64,000 nucleotides of DNA from Nonomuraea soli (GTDB taxonomy: Bacteria; Actinomycetota; Actinomycetes; Streptosporangiales; Streptosporangiaceae): assembly GCF_013761175.1 (NCBI RefSeq), contig NZ_JACDUR010000003.1, positions 785,791 through 849,790 on the forward strand. Reading direction: 5' to 3'. Under the pieces are notes generated by a model. The model was given only the letters and a program-made list of their open reading frames with translations. It had not been told where the DNA came from and searched no databases. Both the position numbers and the translations under genes were made by a program. Positions 33,349-41,916 of this stretch are shown in pieces; within the stretch, counting starts at the first letter, position 1; each line of letters starts with the position of its first letter.

Positions 33349-34275
33349 ATGACATTGACCTGGACCGCGCTCGCGCGGCTGGCCGGGGCATCGGCGGTGG
33401 TCGTCCTGGCCTCGGGCACGGTGGCGACGGCCACCTCGGCCGCACACGCCGAGGTGGCCAAGCCCGTGGTGGCCAAGCCCGTGGTGGCCAAGCCCGTGGT
33501 GCGGACGGCCGACGACCCGCCCGTCCCCAAGGAGCTCAACAACACCGTGACCTCCCCCGAGGGCGGCTGCCCGCCGGGCTCCGCCGACCCCGACTGCACC
33601 ACCACGGTCGGGGTGAAGAGCATGGAGGTCGAGAAGAAGGCCGACAAGACCTCGGCCAAGCCGGGTGACACCGTCACCTACACGCTCACGATCAAGAACA
33701 CCGGCACGGTGGTGATCGACGGCGAGAGCGTCACCGACGACCTGTCCGGCGTGCTCGACGACGCCACCTACGAGGGCGCCTCCACGTCGGGCGGCGAGGT
33801 GACGTTCACCGCGCCGACGCTGACATGGAGCGGCGAGATCGCCCCGGCCGCCACGGTCACCGTCACCTACACGGTCAAGGTCAACGGCCCGCCTGCCACC
33901 GGCGGCGACAACAAGCTGGGCAACGTCGTGTCCGGCCCGCCCAGCTCCAACTGCCCGCCGGGTTCGACAGACCCCAGGTGCACGACCAGCACCCCGATCG
34001 CCGCGATCAAGGTCAGGAAGACCGTCGAGCCGACCACCGCCATCAAGGGCGACAAGGTGACGTACAAGATCACCGTCACCAACACCGGTGAGGCGACCTA
34101 CACGGGGGCGACGTTCACCGACAACCTCGCGGACGTGCTCGACGACGCCACCTTCAACGGCGACCAGGACGCGAACACGGGCAACGTCTCGTACACGGAG
34201 CCGACCGTGACCTGGAGCGGCGACCTGGTCAAGGGCCAGGTCGCGACCATCACCTATTCGGTCACCGTCAAGTGA
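33349..34275 (+). CDS. secreted two-repeat surface protein, anchorless
   Basis: 308 residues. Signal peptide about 1-35, then a VAKPV pentapeptide repeated exactly three times (36-50, 15-bp DNA repeats at 33454-33498), a Cys-containing spacer (GGCPPGSADPDC) and two VLDDAxY repeat domains. The mature N-terminus is nearly the same as that of the following gene's product, pointing to tandem duplication. It ends at ATITYSVTVK with no LPxTG or hydrophobic tail. It probably needs binding to another surface component to stay on the cell. Confidence 0.85.
   Translation: MTLTWTALARLAGASAVVVLASGTVATATSAAHAEVAKPVVAKPVVAKPVVRTADDPPVPKELNNTVTSPEGGCPPGSADPDCTTTVGVKSMEVEKKADKTSAKPGDTVTYTLTIKNTGTVVIDGESVTDDLSGVLDDATYEGASTSGGEVTFTAPTLTWSGEIAPAATVTVTYTVKVNGPPATGGDNKLGNVVSGPPSSNCPPGSTDPRCTTSTPIAAIKVRKTVEPTTAIKGDKVTYKITVTNTGEATYTGATFTDNLADVLDDATFNGDQDANTGNVSYTEPTVTWSGDLVKGQVATITYSVTVK
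33454..33498 (+). repeat. three exact 15-bp repeats encoding VAKPV
   Basis: GTGGCCAAGCCCGTG is repeated three times in frame immediately after the signal peptide. Exact copies at the DNA level suggest slipped-strand variation in copy number. The Pro/Lys composition resembles a short wall-spanning or flexible linker. Confidence 0.9.
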
Positions 34276-34282
34276 CCAAAGC

Positions 34283-34341
34283 GGCCCCGGCCCATGCCCA
34301 AGGTTGGGCAGGCGCTGCCATGGCGTGGACGGGCCGGGGCC
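34283..34341 (+). terminator. compound stem-loop between second and third repeat-domain genes
   Basis: GGCCCCGGCCC (34283-34293) pairs with GGGCCGGGGCC (34331-34341), and inside it TGCCCAA-GG-TTGGGCA (34295-34310) forms a second hairpin. The structure starts 7 bases after the upstream stop and ends 38 bases before the next ATG. There is no T-tract, so it may end transcription partially or protect mRNA. Confidence 0.5.
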
Positions 34342-34379
34342 CCGTAACCGGTAGGTGTGCTGGCAGGAGGGGATTTCAC

Positions 34380-36344
34380 ATGACAAAGGCGCGGGTGGCG
34401 GCTGCCGTGCTCACAGCGGTCGTGCTGAGCTTGGCCACGTCGGGCAGGGTGCAGGCGGCTGACGACCCCGTGCCCAAGCAACTCGGCAACGCGGTCGTCT
34501 CGGAGGAAGGCGGCTGTCCGGAGGGGTCGGCCGATCCCGACTGCGTCACGACGGTCGGCATCGAAAGCATGAAGATCGTCAAAGCCGTCGACAAGACCGT
34601 CGCCAAGCCCGGCGAGAGGGTCACCTACACGTTGACGATCACCAACACCGGCACGGTGCCGCTCACCGGCAAGTCCGTCACCGACGACCTGTCCGGAGTG
34701 CTCGACGACGCCACCTTCCGTGGCCTCGACACCAAGGGCGGCGCCGCCGAGTTCGCGAAGCCGACGCTGAGGTGGTCGGGCGGCCTGGCGGTCGGCGGCG
34801 AGGCCGTCGTCGTCTACTCGGTCACCGTCGACGACCCGCCGAAGGGTGACCTCAAGCTCGCCAACGCGGTCACCGGACCGCGCGGCTCCAACTGCGCGCC
34901 CGGATCCGGCGACCCGGACTGCAGCCCGCCGCCGGTGCGGATCCCCCTGCTGAAGATCGTCAAGAAGGGTGAGCCGAAGCGCCCCCGCCCCGGCGGCACG
35001 GTGAACTACACGATCACCGTCACCAACGTCGGCACCGCTGAGTACCAGGGCGCCGACCTCGTCGATGACCTGAGCAAGGTCCTCGACGACGGCGCCTACA
35101 ACCGGGACGGCTCCGCCACCACCGGCAGGGTCGGCTACACGGAGCCGAACCTGACCTGGACGGGCGACGTGGCGCTGAACGCCCCGGTCACGATCACCTA
35201 CTCGATCACCATCGACGACCCCGACCTGGGCGACGGCAGGTTCGACAACGCCGTGGTCTCCAACGGCCCCGGCACCAACTGCCCGCGCGGCTCCACGGAT
35301 CCCGACTGCGACGAGCACCTTCCCGCACCGCTCTACGACTGGGGCGACGCGCCCGACGACTATCCGACCGAGCGCAGCAAGAACGGCGCCCACGCTCTGA
35401 TCGTCGACGACCTTCGCATCGGCGCCACGATCGAGTCCGAGACCGACGGCGAGGACCACGAGGACGCGGCGGGCGACCAGGGTGACGACGGCACCACGAC
35501 CCTGCCCGACCTCTACCTCGGCGAGAGCGGCTTCAGTCTCACCGCCGTCAAGGTGCACAACGCCACCGGCCATGACGCCGTGCTGGCGGGCTGGATCGAC
35601 TTCGACCGTGACTTCGCCTTCGATCCCAGCGAGCTGGCCCGGGTCACGGTGCCGTCCGGCGATCCGGAGGTGGATCTGAACTGGTCCGGGGCCACGTACG
35701 GCGAGCCCGGCGAGACGTTCATGCGGCTCCGCCTGTTCGGCGAGTCGTCCAGCGCCCGCCGCGCCGACTTCGACGTCAGGCCCACCGGCTTCGGGGGACC
35801 GGGCGAGGTCGAGGACTACCGCATGGAGGTGCTCCCCGCGGAGGTGAAGATCGTCAAGAAGGCGAAGGTGAGCAAGGACACGGTGACCTACACCATCAAG
35901 GTCACCAGCACCTCGCCCAACGAGTTCGCCGCCTCGTTCACCGACGACCTGACCAGGGTGCTCGACGACGCCTCGTACAACGGCGACGCCACGGGCGGGG
36001 CGACCTACGCGGAGCCGGTCCTGTCGTGGAAGGGCACGGTGCCGGGCGGGGGAGAGGTGACGGTGACCTACTCGGTGACCGTCGACGACCCGGCCAGGGG
36101 CGACGGGGTGCTCGCGAACGTGGTCGTGGGCAAGGACAGCAACTGCGCCAAGGGCAGCGAAGACACGGCGTGCCGTACGCGGACGGAGGTGCCGCCACCC
36201 CCGGACAAGCCGGGGAACCCCTCGAACCCCGGTGGTGACGTGCTGGTACGGCAGGAGCTGCCCTTCACCGGCTTCCCCGGCATGCCGCTGGCGGTGCTGG
36301 GGCTGCTGCTGATCCTCGTGGGCGGCCTGGCACGGCGGATCTGA
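34380..36344 (+). CDS. LPxTG-anchored surface protein with three VLDDAxY repeats and a GEVED domain
   Basis: 654 residues. Signal peptide about 1-27. Repeat domains start near residues 60 and 195. A GEVED domain (about 320-485, DWGDAPDDYPT to GEVEDYRMEV) and a third repeat (about 490-600) follow. A Pro/Asn-rich spacer leads to LPFTG at about 627-631, a hydrophobic helix and a basic end LARRI: a full cell-wall sorting signal for sortase. AGGAGGGG precedes ATG 34380; the in-frame GTG at 34272 gives no signal peptide. It is the only one of the three tandem genes with an anchor. No sortase gene is nearby. A strong terminator follows. Confidence 0.9.
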   Translation: MTKARVAAAVLTAVVLSLATSGRVQAADDPVPKQLGNAVVSEEGGCPEGSADPDCVTTVGIESMKIVKAVDKTVAKPGERVTYTLTITNTGTVPLTGKSVTDDLSGVLDDATFRGLDTKGGAAEFAKPTLRWSGGLAVGGEAVVVYSVTVDDPPKGDLKLANAVTGPRGSNCAPGSGDPDCSPPPVRIPLLKIVKKGEPKRPRPGGTVNYTITVTNVGTAEYQGADLVDDLSKVLDDGAYNRDGSATTGRVGYTEPNLTWTGDVALNAPVTITYSITIDDPDLGDGRFDNAVVSNGPGTNCPRGSTDPDCDEHLPAPLYDWGDAPDDYPTERSKNGAHALIVDDLRIGATIESETDGEDHEDAAGDQGDDGTTTLPDLYLGESGFSLTAVKVHNATGHDAVLAGWIDFDRDFAFDPSELARVTVPSGDPEVDLNWSGATYGEPGETFMRLRLFGESSSARRADFDVRPTGFGGPGEVEDYRMEVLPAEVKIVKKAKVSKDTVTYTIKVTSTSPNEFAASFTDDLTRVLDDASYNGDATGGATYAEPVLSWKGTVPGGGEVTVTYSVTVDDPARGDGVLANVVVGKDSNCAKGSEDTACRTRTEVPPPPDKPGNPSNPGGDVLVRQELPFTGFPGMPLAVLGLLLILVGGLARRI

Positions 36345-36345
36345 G

Positions 36346-36383
36346 AAAGGGGCGGGTACGGCATGCCGTACCCGCCCCTTTTT
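36346..36383 (+). terminator. strong intrinsic terminator
   Basis: A 36-bp perfect palindrome (arms 36346-36363 and 36364-36381; arm begins AAAGGGGCGGGTACGG) ends in TTTTT (36379-36383). It begins one base after the stop of the LPxTG gene, closing the three-gene surface block. The symmetrical A/T ends are typical of rho-independent terminators. Confidence 0.92.
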
Positions 36384-36486
36384 GCATGCCTATTCGGGGA
36401 AAGGGACGAGATTTTGCCCACATGGGAGATCCCAGAAAGCGGGGATTGGGGAATTCGAGGTCAAAACCCCGAGAATGGAGATTCCG

Positions 36487-36882
36487 ATGGACGATTACCC
36501 GCTTCTCAATCTCTTCTGGACCATGATGTGGTTCTTCGTCTGGGTCGTCTGGCTGTTCCTGCTGTTCCGCATCGTCATGGACATCTTCTCCAGCGACGAC
36601 CTCGGCGGCTGGGGCAAGGCGGGCTGGACCCTGCTCGTCGTGCTGCTGCCGTATCTCGGCGTCCTCATCTACCTCATCGCTCGCGGCAGGTCGATGAACG
36701 AGCGCCAGATGAAGCGGGCGGCCGACCAGGAGCAGGCCTTCAAGGCCTACATCCGCCAGAACGCCGGCCCGGCCGAGGGCGCGGGCGTTCCCGAGCAGCT
36801 GGAGAAGCTCGCCGGACTCAAGCAGCGCGGCACCATCTCCGACACCGAGTACGAGCAGGCCAAGGCCAAGATCCTCGCCTGA
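36487..36882 (+). CDS. PLDc_N and SHOCT domain membrane protein
   Basis: 131 residues. Two N-terminal helices (about 6-35 and 45-65, the latter LLVVLLPYLGVLIYLIARG typical of the phospholipase D nuclease N-terminal domain) are followed by a cytosolic helix and a C-terminal SHOCT motif (EQLEKLAGLKQRGTISDTEYEQAKAKIL). SHOCT motifs are short oligomerisation/association modules. Start ATG 36487 has GGAGATT upstream; ATG 36475 is also in frame. First of a three-gene operon with DUF6325 and another SHOCT protein. Function unknown. Confidence 0.85.
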   Translation: MDDYPLLNLFWTMMWFFVWVVWLFLLFRIVMDIFSSDDLGGWGKAGWTLLVVLLPYLGVLIYLIARGRSMNERQMKRAADQEQAFKAYIRQNAGPAEGAGVPEQLEKLAGLKQRGTISDTEYEQAKAKILA

Positions 36883-36912
36883 CCGGGCGGTGACGAGACG
36901 AAGGGTGAGGCA

Positions 36913-37362
36913 ATGACATCGATCCTCGAGGCCGAGTCCGTGGGACCCGTCGACGTGGCGGTGATCACGTTCGGCGGCGACCGGTTCGACGGTACGGCGG
37001 CCGCGGCGGTCCACGAGCTGCAGGAGAACGGGACCGTCCGGGTCATCGACCTGAGCTTCGTGCGCAAGGGCGACGACGGGGGAGTGACGACGATCGAGGC
37101 GGACGACTCCGAGGTCGCAGGGCGCTTCGCCGGGCTCGCCGACGAGGAGCTCGACCTGCTCAGCGACGAGGATCTCACGCTCATCGGCGAGCAACTGGAG
37201 CCGGGCACGGCCGCCGTCGTGGTGGTGTGGGAGAACACCTGGGCGGCCAAGCTGGTCTCCGCACTGAGCTCGTCCAAGGGCGAGGTGGCCATGCTGCAGC
37301 GCATCCCACGGCAGGTCGTCGCCGATGCGCTGGAGGCCGTCAGGGAAGGGGAGCGGGCATGA
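36913..37362 (+). CDS. DUF6325 (former DUF1269-like) family protein
   Basis: 149 residues. GPVDVAVITFGGDRFDGTAAAAVHELQENGTVRVIDLSFVRKGDDG and GTAAVVVVWENTWAAKLVSAL are characteristic of a family often encoded next to SHOCT proteins in actinobacteria. No catalytic residues are evident. GGTGAGG precedes ATG 36913. Its TGA overlaps the next ATG (ATGA), so the following SHOCT protein is translationally coupled to it. Function unknown. Confidence 0.85.
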   Translation: MTSILEAESVGPVDVAVITFGGDRFDGTAAAAVHELQENGTVRVIDLSFVRKGDDGGVTTIEADDSEVAGRFAGLADEELDLLSDEDLTLIGEQLEPGTAAVVVVWENTWAAKLVSALSSSKGEVAMLQRIPRQVVADALEAVREGERA

Positions 37363-37712
37363 TCATGCGTCGGAGAATGGGGCGTCCCGGGCTTCTGGGC
37401 ACCATGGCGCGCACGGCCGTCATCACCGGCACTGCGACGGCGGTGTCGGGTGGCATGCAGCGCAGGTCGGAGAGGCGCGCCTCCGAGCAGCAGGCCATGG
37501 CCTACCAGCAGCAGCAGGAGATGGACGCGCGCATCGCGTCGGAGGTCCAGGCCCAGCAGCAGCAGTACCAGGCCGCTCCGCAGCCCGCTCAGCAAGCGCC
37601 CGCCGCGCCGGACCGGCTGCAGCAGCTCAAGGACCTCGGCCAGCTGAAGGCCGACGGACTGCTGACGGAGGAGGAGTTCGCCCGCGAGAAGGCCAGGATC
37701 CTGGCCTCCTGA
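37359..37712 (+). CDS. SHOCT domain-containing protein
   Basis: 117 residues. A short hydrophobic Gly/Ala/Thr segment (about 12-32), a Gln/Ala-rich coiled stretch (about 40-85) and a C-terminal SHOCT motif (DRLQQLKDLGQLKADGLLTEEEFAREKARIL). Starts in the ATGA overlap with the DUF6325 gene. The C-terminal motif is the same type as in the first gene of the operon, so the two may co-assemble. Function unknown. Confidence 0.85.
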   Translation: MIMRRRMGRPGLLGTMARTAVITGTATAVSGGMQRRSERRASEQQAMAYQQQQEMDARIASEVQAQQQQYQAAPQPAQQAPAAPDRLQQLKDLGQLKADGLLTEEEFAREKARILAS

Positions 37713-37725
37713 GCGAGGACTCACG

Positions 37726-37766
37726 GCGACGAGCTCCGGGCTTCCGCCCGGAGCTCGTCGCTGTTT
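37726..37766 (+). terminator. intrinsic terminator after the SHOCT operon
   Basis: GCGACGAGCTCCGGGC (37726-37741) pairs perfectly over 16 bp with GCCCGGAGCTCGTCGC (37746-37761) across a TTCC tetraloop, followed by TGTTT. It starts 13 bases after the operon's last stop codon. Confidence 0.88.
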
Positions 37767-37829
37767 GCGCCGGCCTGTGGCCGGGAATCGATCATTTGCT
37801 CCCCCAATGTCGCGAAATAGGGGGACGCC

Positions 37830-38918
37830 ATGCTCGTCGACGTCGTCAAGCTCATGATCGTGGGAGACTCCACCAGCCACGGCGACCGGACCTGGGGCGA
37901 CCACCTGCGGCAGCACCTCACGGCCAGCGGGGTGAGCGTCGACGTCACCTCCCGGACACCCGACCACCTGCTCGTCCTGCCCGGCGTCAACGGCCCTGTC
38001 TGGCAGGGAGACAGTCCCGAACAGGGTGAGGTCGACCTGCGCCGCTTCATCGCCAACGCCCGCCTGGACAACCCGCGCGTACGCATCCTCATCGGGCGCG
38101 TGCTGCCCACCCAGCGGGTCGCGGAGGACCGGGAGTTCGGGGAGCGGGTGGCCGAGTTCAACGTACGTCTGGAGCGGGCGGTCAACGAGTCGCGGACGAA
38201 GGACTCGCCGGTGTTCACGGTGCCGACGGACCTGGAGTTCGTGGCGTCCGATCACACGCGGGACGGGACGCACCCCAACGCGAACGGCCAGCTCAGGATC
38301 GCCGCCGCCTTCGCCGACGCGCTGGCCCGGCGCTTCAGCATCGGCACGCCGTACCCGCGCCCGTTCCCGGAGGTCATCGTGATCCCCAAACAACACCCCC
38401 ACCCCGCCACCGACGCCGCCGCCCAGCCCGTGGCCCGGCCTGCCGCCGAGGCCGCCGCCCAGGCCGCCGTCCAGCCTGCAGCCCAGCCCGCGGCCGAGGC
38501 CGTCGCCCAGCCCGTCGGCCAGGCCGTCGCCCGGCCTGTCGCTGAAGCCGTCGCCCAGCCCGCCGCCCAGCTCGCCGCCGAGGCCGCCACCGAGCCGATC
38601 GGCCGCGTGGACGACCGGCCAGAAGGCAAGGCGCCCAGCAGGCCCCCGGGCGTCCTCTCCGCCTCGATCGCGGCCTCGATGGCGGCGTCGATGGCGGCGT
38701 CGACTGCAGCGTCGGCCGGGTCCTCGGCTGGAGCCTCCACCGGTCCCTCCACCGGTGCTCCGCCTGTCGGTCGCCGTGCCGTGTCGCCCGGTGCCGTGCA
38801 TGACGACCAGCCCTCCGCCGTCACCGGTGCCGCCAGGTGGCCGGTCGCCGTGCTCGGGGCCCTCGCCCTCGCCGGCGTGGTCGCCTTCCTGGTCAGGCGA
38901 CGGCGCGCCACCCGGTGA
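37830..38918 (+). CDS. SGNH-hydrolase-like protein with Ala/Pro-rich linker and C-terminal membrane anchor
   Basis: 362 residues. Residues 5-175 resemble a small SGNH hydrolase: VGDST near 11-15 (nucleophile Ser) and DGTHPN near 145-150 (Asp/His); a GxND block is not seen, so activity is uncertain. Residues 190-255 are low-complexity Ala/Pro/Val/Gln repeats, then a Ser/Ala/Gly-rich stretch. A hydrophobic helix (about 337-356) and RRRRATR end the protein. There is no signal peptide and an in-frame TAG 10 bp upstream excludes an N-terminal extension, so it looks tail-anchored with unclear topology. GGGGA precedes ATG 37830. Confidence 0.75.
   Translation: MLVDVVKLMIVGDSTSHGDRTWGDHLRQHLTASGVSVDVTSRTPDHLLVLPGVNGPVWQGDSPEQGEVDLRRFIANARLDNPRVRILIGRVLPTQRVAEDREFGERVAEFNVRLERAVNESRTKDSPVFTVPTDLEFVASDHTRDGTHPNANGQLRIAAAFADALARRFSIGTPYPRPFPEVIVIPKQHPHPATDAAAQPVARPAAEAAAQAAVQPAAQPAAEAVAQPVGQAVARPVAEAVAQPAAQLAAEAATEPIGRVDDRPEGKAPSRPPGVLSASIAASMAASMAASTAASAGSSAGASTGPSTGAPPVGRRAVSPGAVHDDQPSAVTGAARWPVAVLGALALAGVVAFLVRRRRATR
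38405..38590 (+). repeat. imperfect low-complexity repeats encoding the Ala/Pro/Gln linker
   Basis: Variants of GCCCAGCCCGTCGCC and GCCGAGGCCGTC alternate for about 185 bp within the SGNH-like gene, encoding AQPVA/AEAVA-type units of about five residues. Copies are diverged, unlike the exact repeats at 33454. Confidence 0.7.
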
Positions 38919-39001
38919 ATGCTCAAACCCCTCCACCCCTCCTGCGAGACGTTTGATCATTCTTTGTGCTGTCGTGATCGAGGTCCGGGAAGCGACAGGA
39001 C

Positions 39002-40801
39002 ATGGTGAACCTGCCCTCGTTCGAGGATTCGACCGATTTCGACAACGCCGACCGGGGCTACATCGCCACAGCCGCGGAAACGAAGATCAAGGACGCGTCC
39101 GGCCGCGTCGTGTGGGACCTCGCGGCCTACGCCTTCCTCGACGGCGAGTGCCCCGAGACCGCCAACCCGAGCCTGTGGCGGCAGTCGCAGCTGAACGCCA
39201 GGCACGGCCTGTACGAGGTGGCCGAGGGCATCTACCAGGTGCGCGGCTTCGACCTGTCGAACGTCACCTTCATCGAGGGTGAGCAGGGCGTCATCGTCGT
39301 CGATCCGCTGCTGTCGGTCGAACCGGCGGTGGCGGCGCTCGCGCTCTACCGGGAGCACCGCGGCGAGCGACCGGTGACCGCGGTGATCTACACCCATTCC
39401 CACGCCGACCACTTCGGCGGCGTGCGCGGCGTGGTGCCGGACGGCGCCGACATCCCGATCATCGCCCCGTCCGGCTTCCTGGAGCACGCGGTGGCCGAGA
39501 ACGTCTACGCGGGCACCGCCATGAGCCGGCGGGCGATCTACATGTACGGCGCCGAGCTGGTCAAGGGCCCGGCCGGGCAGATCGGCGCGGGCCTGGGCCA
39601 GACGACCTCCACGGGGACGATCTCGCTGATCGAGCCGAACCTGCACATCACCGAGACGGGCCAGGAGGAGGTGATCGACGGTGTCCGCATCGTCTTCCAG
39701 CTGACTCCCGGCACCGAGGCGCCCGCGGAGATGAACTTCCACCTCCCCGAGCGCCGCGCCCTGTGCATGGCCGAGAACGCCACCCACACCCTGCACAACA
39801 TCCTGACCCTGCGCGGCGCCCTGGTCCGCGACCCGCGCGTGTGGGCCCGCTACCTGACCGAGGCCATCGAGCTGTACTCGGCGGACTCCGACGTGCTGTT
39901 CGCCTCGCACCACTGGCCGACCTGGGGTACGGCGGAGCTGACCGCCTTCCTGTCGCAGCAGCGCGACCTCTACTCCTATCTGCACGACCAGACGTTGCGC
40001 CTGCTCAACCAGGGCTACACGGGTATCGAGATCGCCGAGCTGATCGAGCTGCCGCCCGCGTTGGAGCACGCCTGGCACGCCCGCGGCTACTACGGCTCGG
40101 TGTCGCACAACATCAAGGCTGTCTACCAGCGTTACATGGGCTGGTTCGACGGCAACCCGGCCCACCTGTGGGAGCTGCCGCCGGAGCAGTCGTCGAAGAA
40201 GCTCGTGGAGTACATGGGCGGCGCGGCGACCGTCATGGACAAGGCGCGGACCGAGGACGACCCGCGCTGGGCGGCGCAGGTGCTCAACTACGTCGTCTTC
40301 GCCGAGCCGGGCAACACCGGCGCGCGCGAGTTGCTCGCCCAGGTGTACGACACGCTCGGCCACGGCTGCGAGAACGGCCCGTGGCGTAACTTCTACCTGC
40401 AGGGCGCGGCGGAGCTGCGCGGCGACAAGGCCGACGCCAGCATCGACAGTGCCAGCCCCGACGTCGTCAGTGCCCTGAGCCTGGAGCAGATCTTCGATTC
40501 CCTGTCGATCCGCGTCAACGGCCCGCGCGCCTGGGATCTGCGTTCGACGATCGACTGGAAGTTCACCGACCTGGGCAAGGAGATCAGGCTCAGCCTCGCC
40601 AACGGGGTGCTGGTGCAGACCCGCGACTACGACGGCACGCCCGCCGACCTCACGCTGACCCTGACCAAGCCGCAGCTGCTCGCCATGGTGGCCACGGGCA
40701 ACCTGGACGGTGTCGAGTCCGAGGGCGACCGGCGGGCGCTTCGAACGTTGCTGGACGTGCTCGACGACGGCGACCGTGACTTCGACATCGTCACGCCATG
40801 A
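39002..40801 (+). CDS. alkyl/aryl-sulfatase, metallo-beta-lactamase type (SdsA1-like)
   Basis: 599 residues in the three-domain layout of SdsA1: a metallo-beta-lactamase domain with THSHADHFGG at about 131-140 and further metal ligands in MAENATHTLHN and FASHHWPTWG, a central helical dimerisation domain (about 350-470, VYQRYMGWFDGNPAHLWELPP), and a C-terminal SCP2-like domain (about 480-599). It cleaves alkyl sulfate esters such as dodecyl sulfate to alcohol and sulfate. No signal peptide, so cytosolic, unlike SdsA1. GGGAAG precedes ATG 39002. Its TGA overlaps the ATG of the DUF389 gene. Confidence 0.92.
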   Translation: MVNLPSFEDSTDFDNADRGYIATAAETKIKDASGRVVWDLAAYAFLDGECPETANPSLWRQSQLNARHGLYEVAEGIYQVRGFDLSNVTFIEGEQGVIVVDPLLSVEPAVAALALYREHRGERPVTAVIYTHSHADHFGGVRGVVPDGADIPIIAPSGFLEHAVAENVYAGTAMSRRAIYMYGAELVKGPAGQIGAGLGQTTSTGTISLIEPNLHITETGQEEVIDGVRIVFQLTPGTEAPAEMNFHLPERRALCMAENATHTLHNILTLRGALVRDPRVWARYLTEAIELYSADSDVLFASHHWPTWGTAELTAFLSQQRDLYSYLHDQTLRLLNQGYTGIEIAELIELPPALEHAWHARGYYGSVSHNIKAVYQRYMGWFDGNPAHLWELPPEQSSKKLVEYMGGAATVMDKARTEDDPRWAAQVLNYVVFAEPGNTGARELLAQVYDTLGHGCENGPWRNFYLQGAAELRGDKADASIDSASPDVVSALSLEQIFDSLSIRVNGPRAWDLRSTIDWKFTDLGKEIRLSLANGVLVQTRDYDGTPADLTLTLTKPQLLAMVATGNLDGVESEGDRRALRTLLDVLDDGDRDFDIVTP

Positions 40802-41787
40802 TCACCAAGGTCAGGGACCGGCTGGTCCCGGAGGCGCAGCGACGGACGCTGGAGGAGCTCAGCGCCGATCTCGACCTGCGTGAGGGCGACCGGACGTCAC
40901 GCTACTCGGCGTTCTGGATCATGTTGATCCTCTCGGCGGTCATCGCCGCCTGCGGGGTCATCGGCGACTCCACCGCCACGGTCATCGGCGCGATGATCAT
41001 CGCGCCGCTGTCCACGCCCATCATGGGAACCGCGCTCGGCCTGGTCAAACGCTCCAGGTCGGGCGCTGCCCTGTTCGTGCTGGGCGGTGCGAGCGCGGTC
41101 GTCGGGATCGGGCTGCTGGCCTCCGTTGTCGTGCCGAACTCCTACGAGCTGCTGTCGAACAGTCAGATCTCCGGCCGGACCTCGCCCGGCCTGGTGGATC
41201 TGGTGGCGGCGATGGCGACGGGACTGGCCGGCGCGGTGGCGCTGGCCAGGCGCGACGTCGGCGCGGTCATGCCGGGCGTGGCGATCGCGATCTCGCTCGT
41301 GCCGCCGCTCGTCGTGGTCGGCGTCTGCCTGGGCAACGGCGCGCCGCTGCTGGCCTTCGGCGCGCTGGTGCTGTTCCTGTCGAACATGCTCGCGCTGGTG
41401 CTCGCCGGGATGTTCGTCTTCGCGGCGCTCGGCTACATCACGCCGCCTTCGGCCGAAGTCTCCCGAAGGCGCGCCGCCTGGGCGCTGGGCGGGCTCGGCG
41501 TGATCGTCGTCGGCGCGCTGGTGCTGAGCACGGTGGCCAACTACCTGACCTCGTCGTGGGAGAGCAGGGTGAGGCAGGAGGCGTCGGCCTGGCTCGCCGA
41601 CACGCCTGGCGCCGCCGTCACCGGGGTGGACCTGCACGCGACGACCTTCACCATCGGCGTGCGCGCTCCCGGTGACCTGCCGCCCGTCGCGACCCTGCTC
41701 GCCCGCCTGCGGAGCGTGGTGCCCGACAGCTTCCCGATCATCGTCCAGACCACCCAGGGAAGCGTGGTCGTCGTCAGAGGCCAATGA
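40798..41787 (+). CDS. DUF389 family membrane protein
   Basis: 329 residues. A short soluble N-terminus, six to seven membrane helices between about 40 and 255 with the diagnostic YSAFWIMLILSAVIAACGVIGDSTATVIGAMIIAPLSTPIMGTALG, and a soluble C-terminal domain of about 75 residues (VTGVDLHATTFTIGVRAPG). The family is widespread but uncharacterised; a role in ion or solute transport is a guess. It is translationally coupled to the sulfatase by ATGA. Confidence 0.87.
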   Translation: MITKVRDRLVPEAQRRTLEELSADLDLREGDRTSRYSAFWIMLILSAVIAACGVIGDSTATVIGAMIIAPLSTPIMGTALGLVKRSRSGAALFVLGGASAVVGIGLLASVVVPNSYELLSNSQISGRTSPGLVDLVAAMATGLAGAVALARRDVGAVMPGVAIAISLVPPLVVVGVCLGNGAPLLAFGALVLFLSNMLALVLAGMFVFAALGYITPPSAEVSRRRAAWALGGLGVIVVGALVLSTVANYLTSSWESRVRQEASAWLADTPGAAVTGVDLHATTFTIGVRAPGDLPPVATLLARLRSVVPDSFPIIVQTTQGSVVVVRGQ

Positions 41788-41916
41788 GCCGCCAATGTTC
41801 CGTCACGCCCGGTTATGGATCGTCTTCGCAGCGGTGCGCCCGGCTGAGGTGGACTCGGCCGCGATTTTACGTTTGGTGATCATCGCGGAGTCCAGACCTA
41901 AGCGAGGCGATCATCC

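Larger units (their letters stand above)
32582..35990 (+). repeat. seven copies of a DUF7927-like domain across three adjacent genes
   Basis: A conserved 42-base motif encoding (F/V)(S/T)DDLxxVLDDAxY occurs at 32702, 33080, 33730, 34114, 34677, 35058 and 35937. Each marks one 110-130-residue domain ending in (V/I)TYSVTV(K/D). Nucleotide identity within the motif is high. The copies are distributed 2, 2 and 3 among the genes beginning at 30179, 33349 and 34380. Confidence 0.88.

Noticed and set aside
33454-33498. CRISPR-like short repeats
   Set aside because: Repeats are directly adjacent, in frame and encode VAKPV; there are no spacers.
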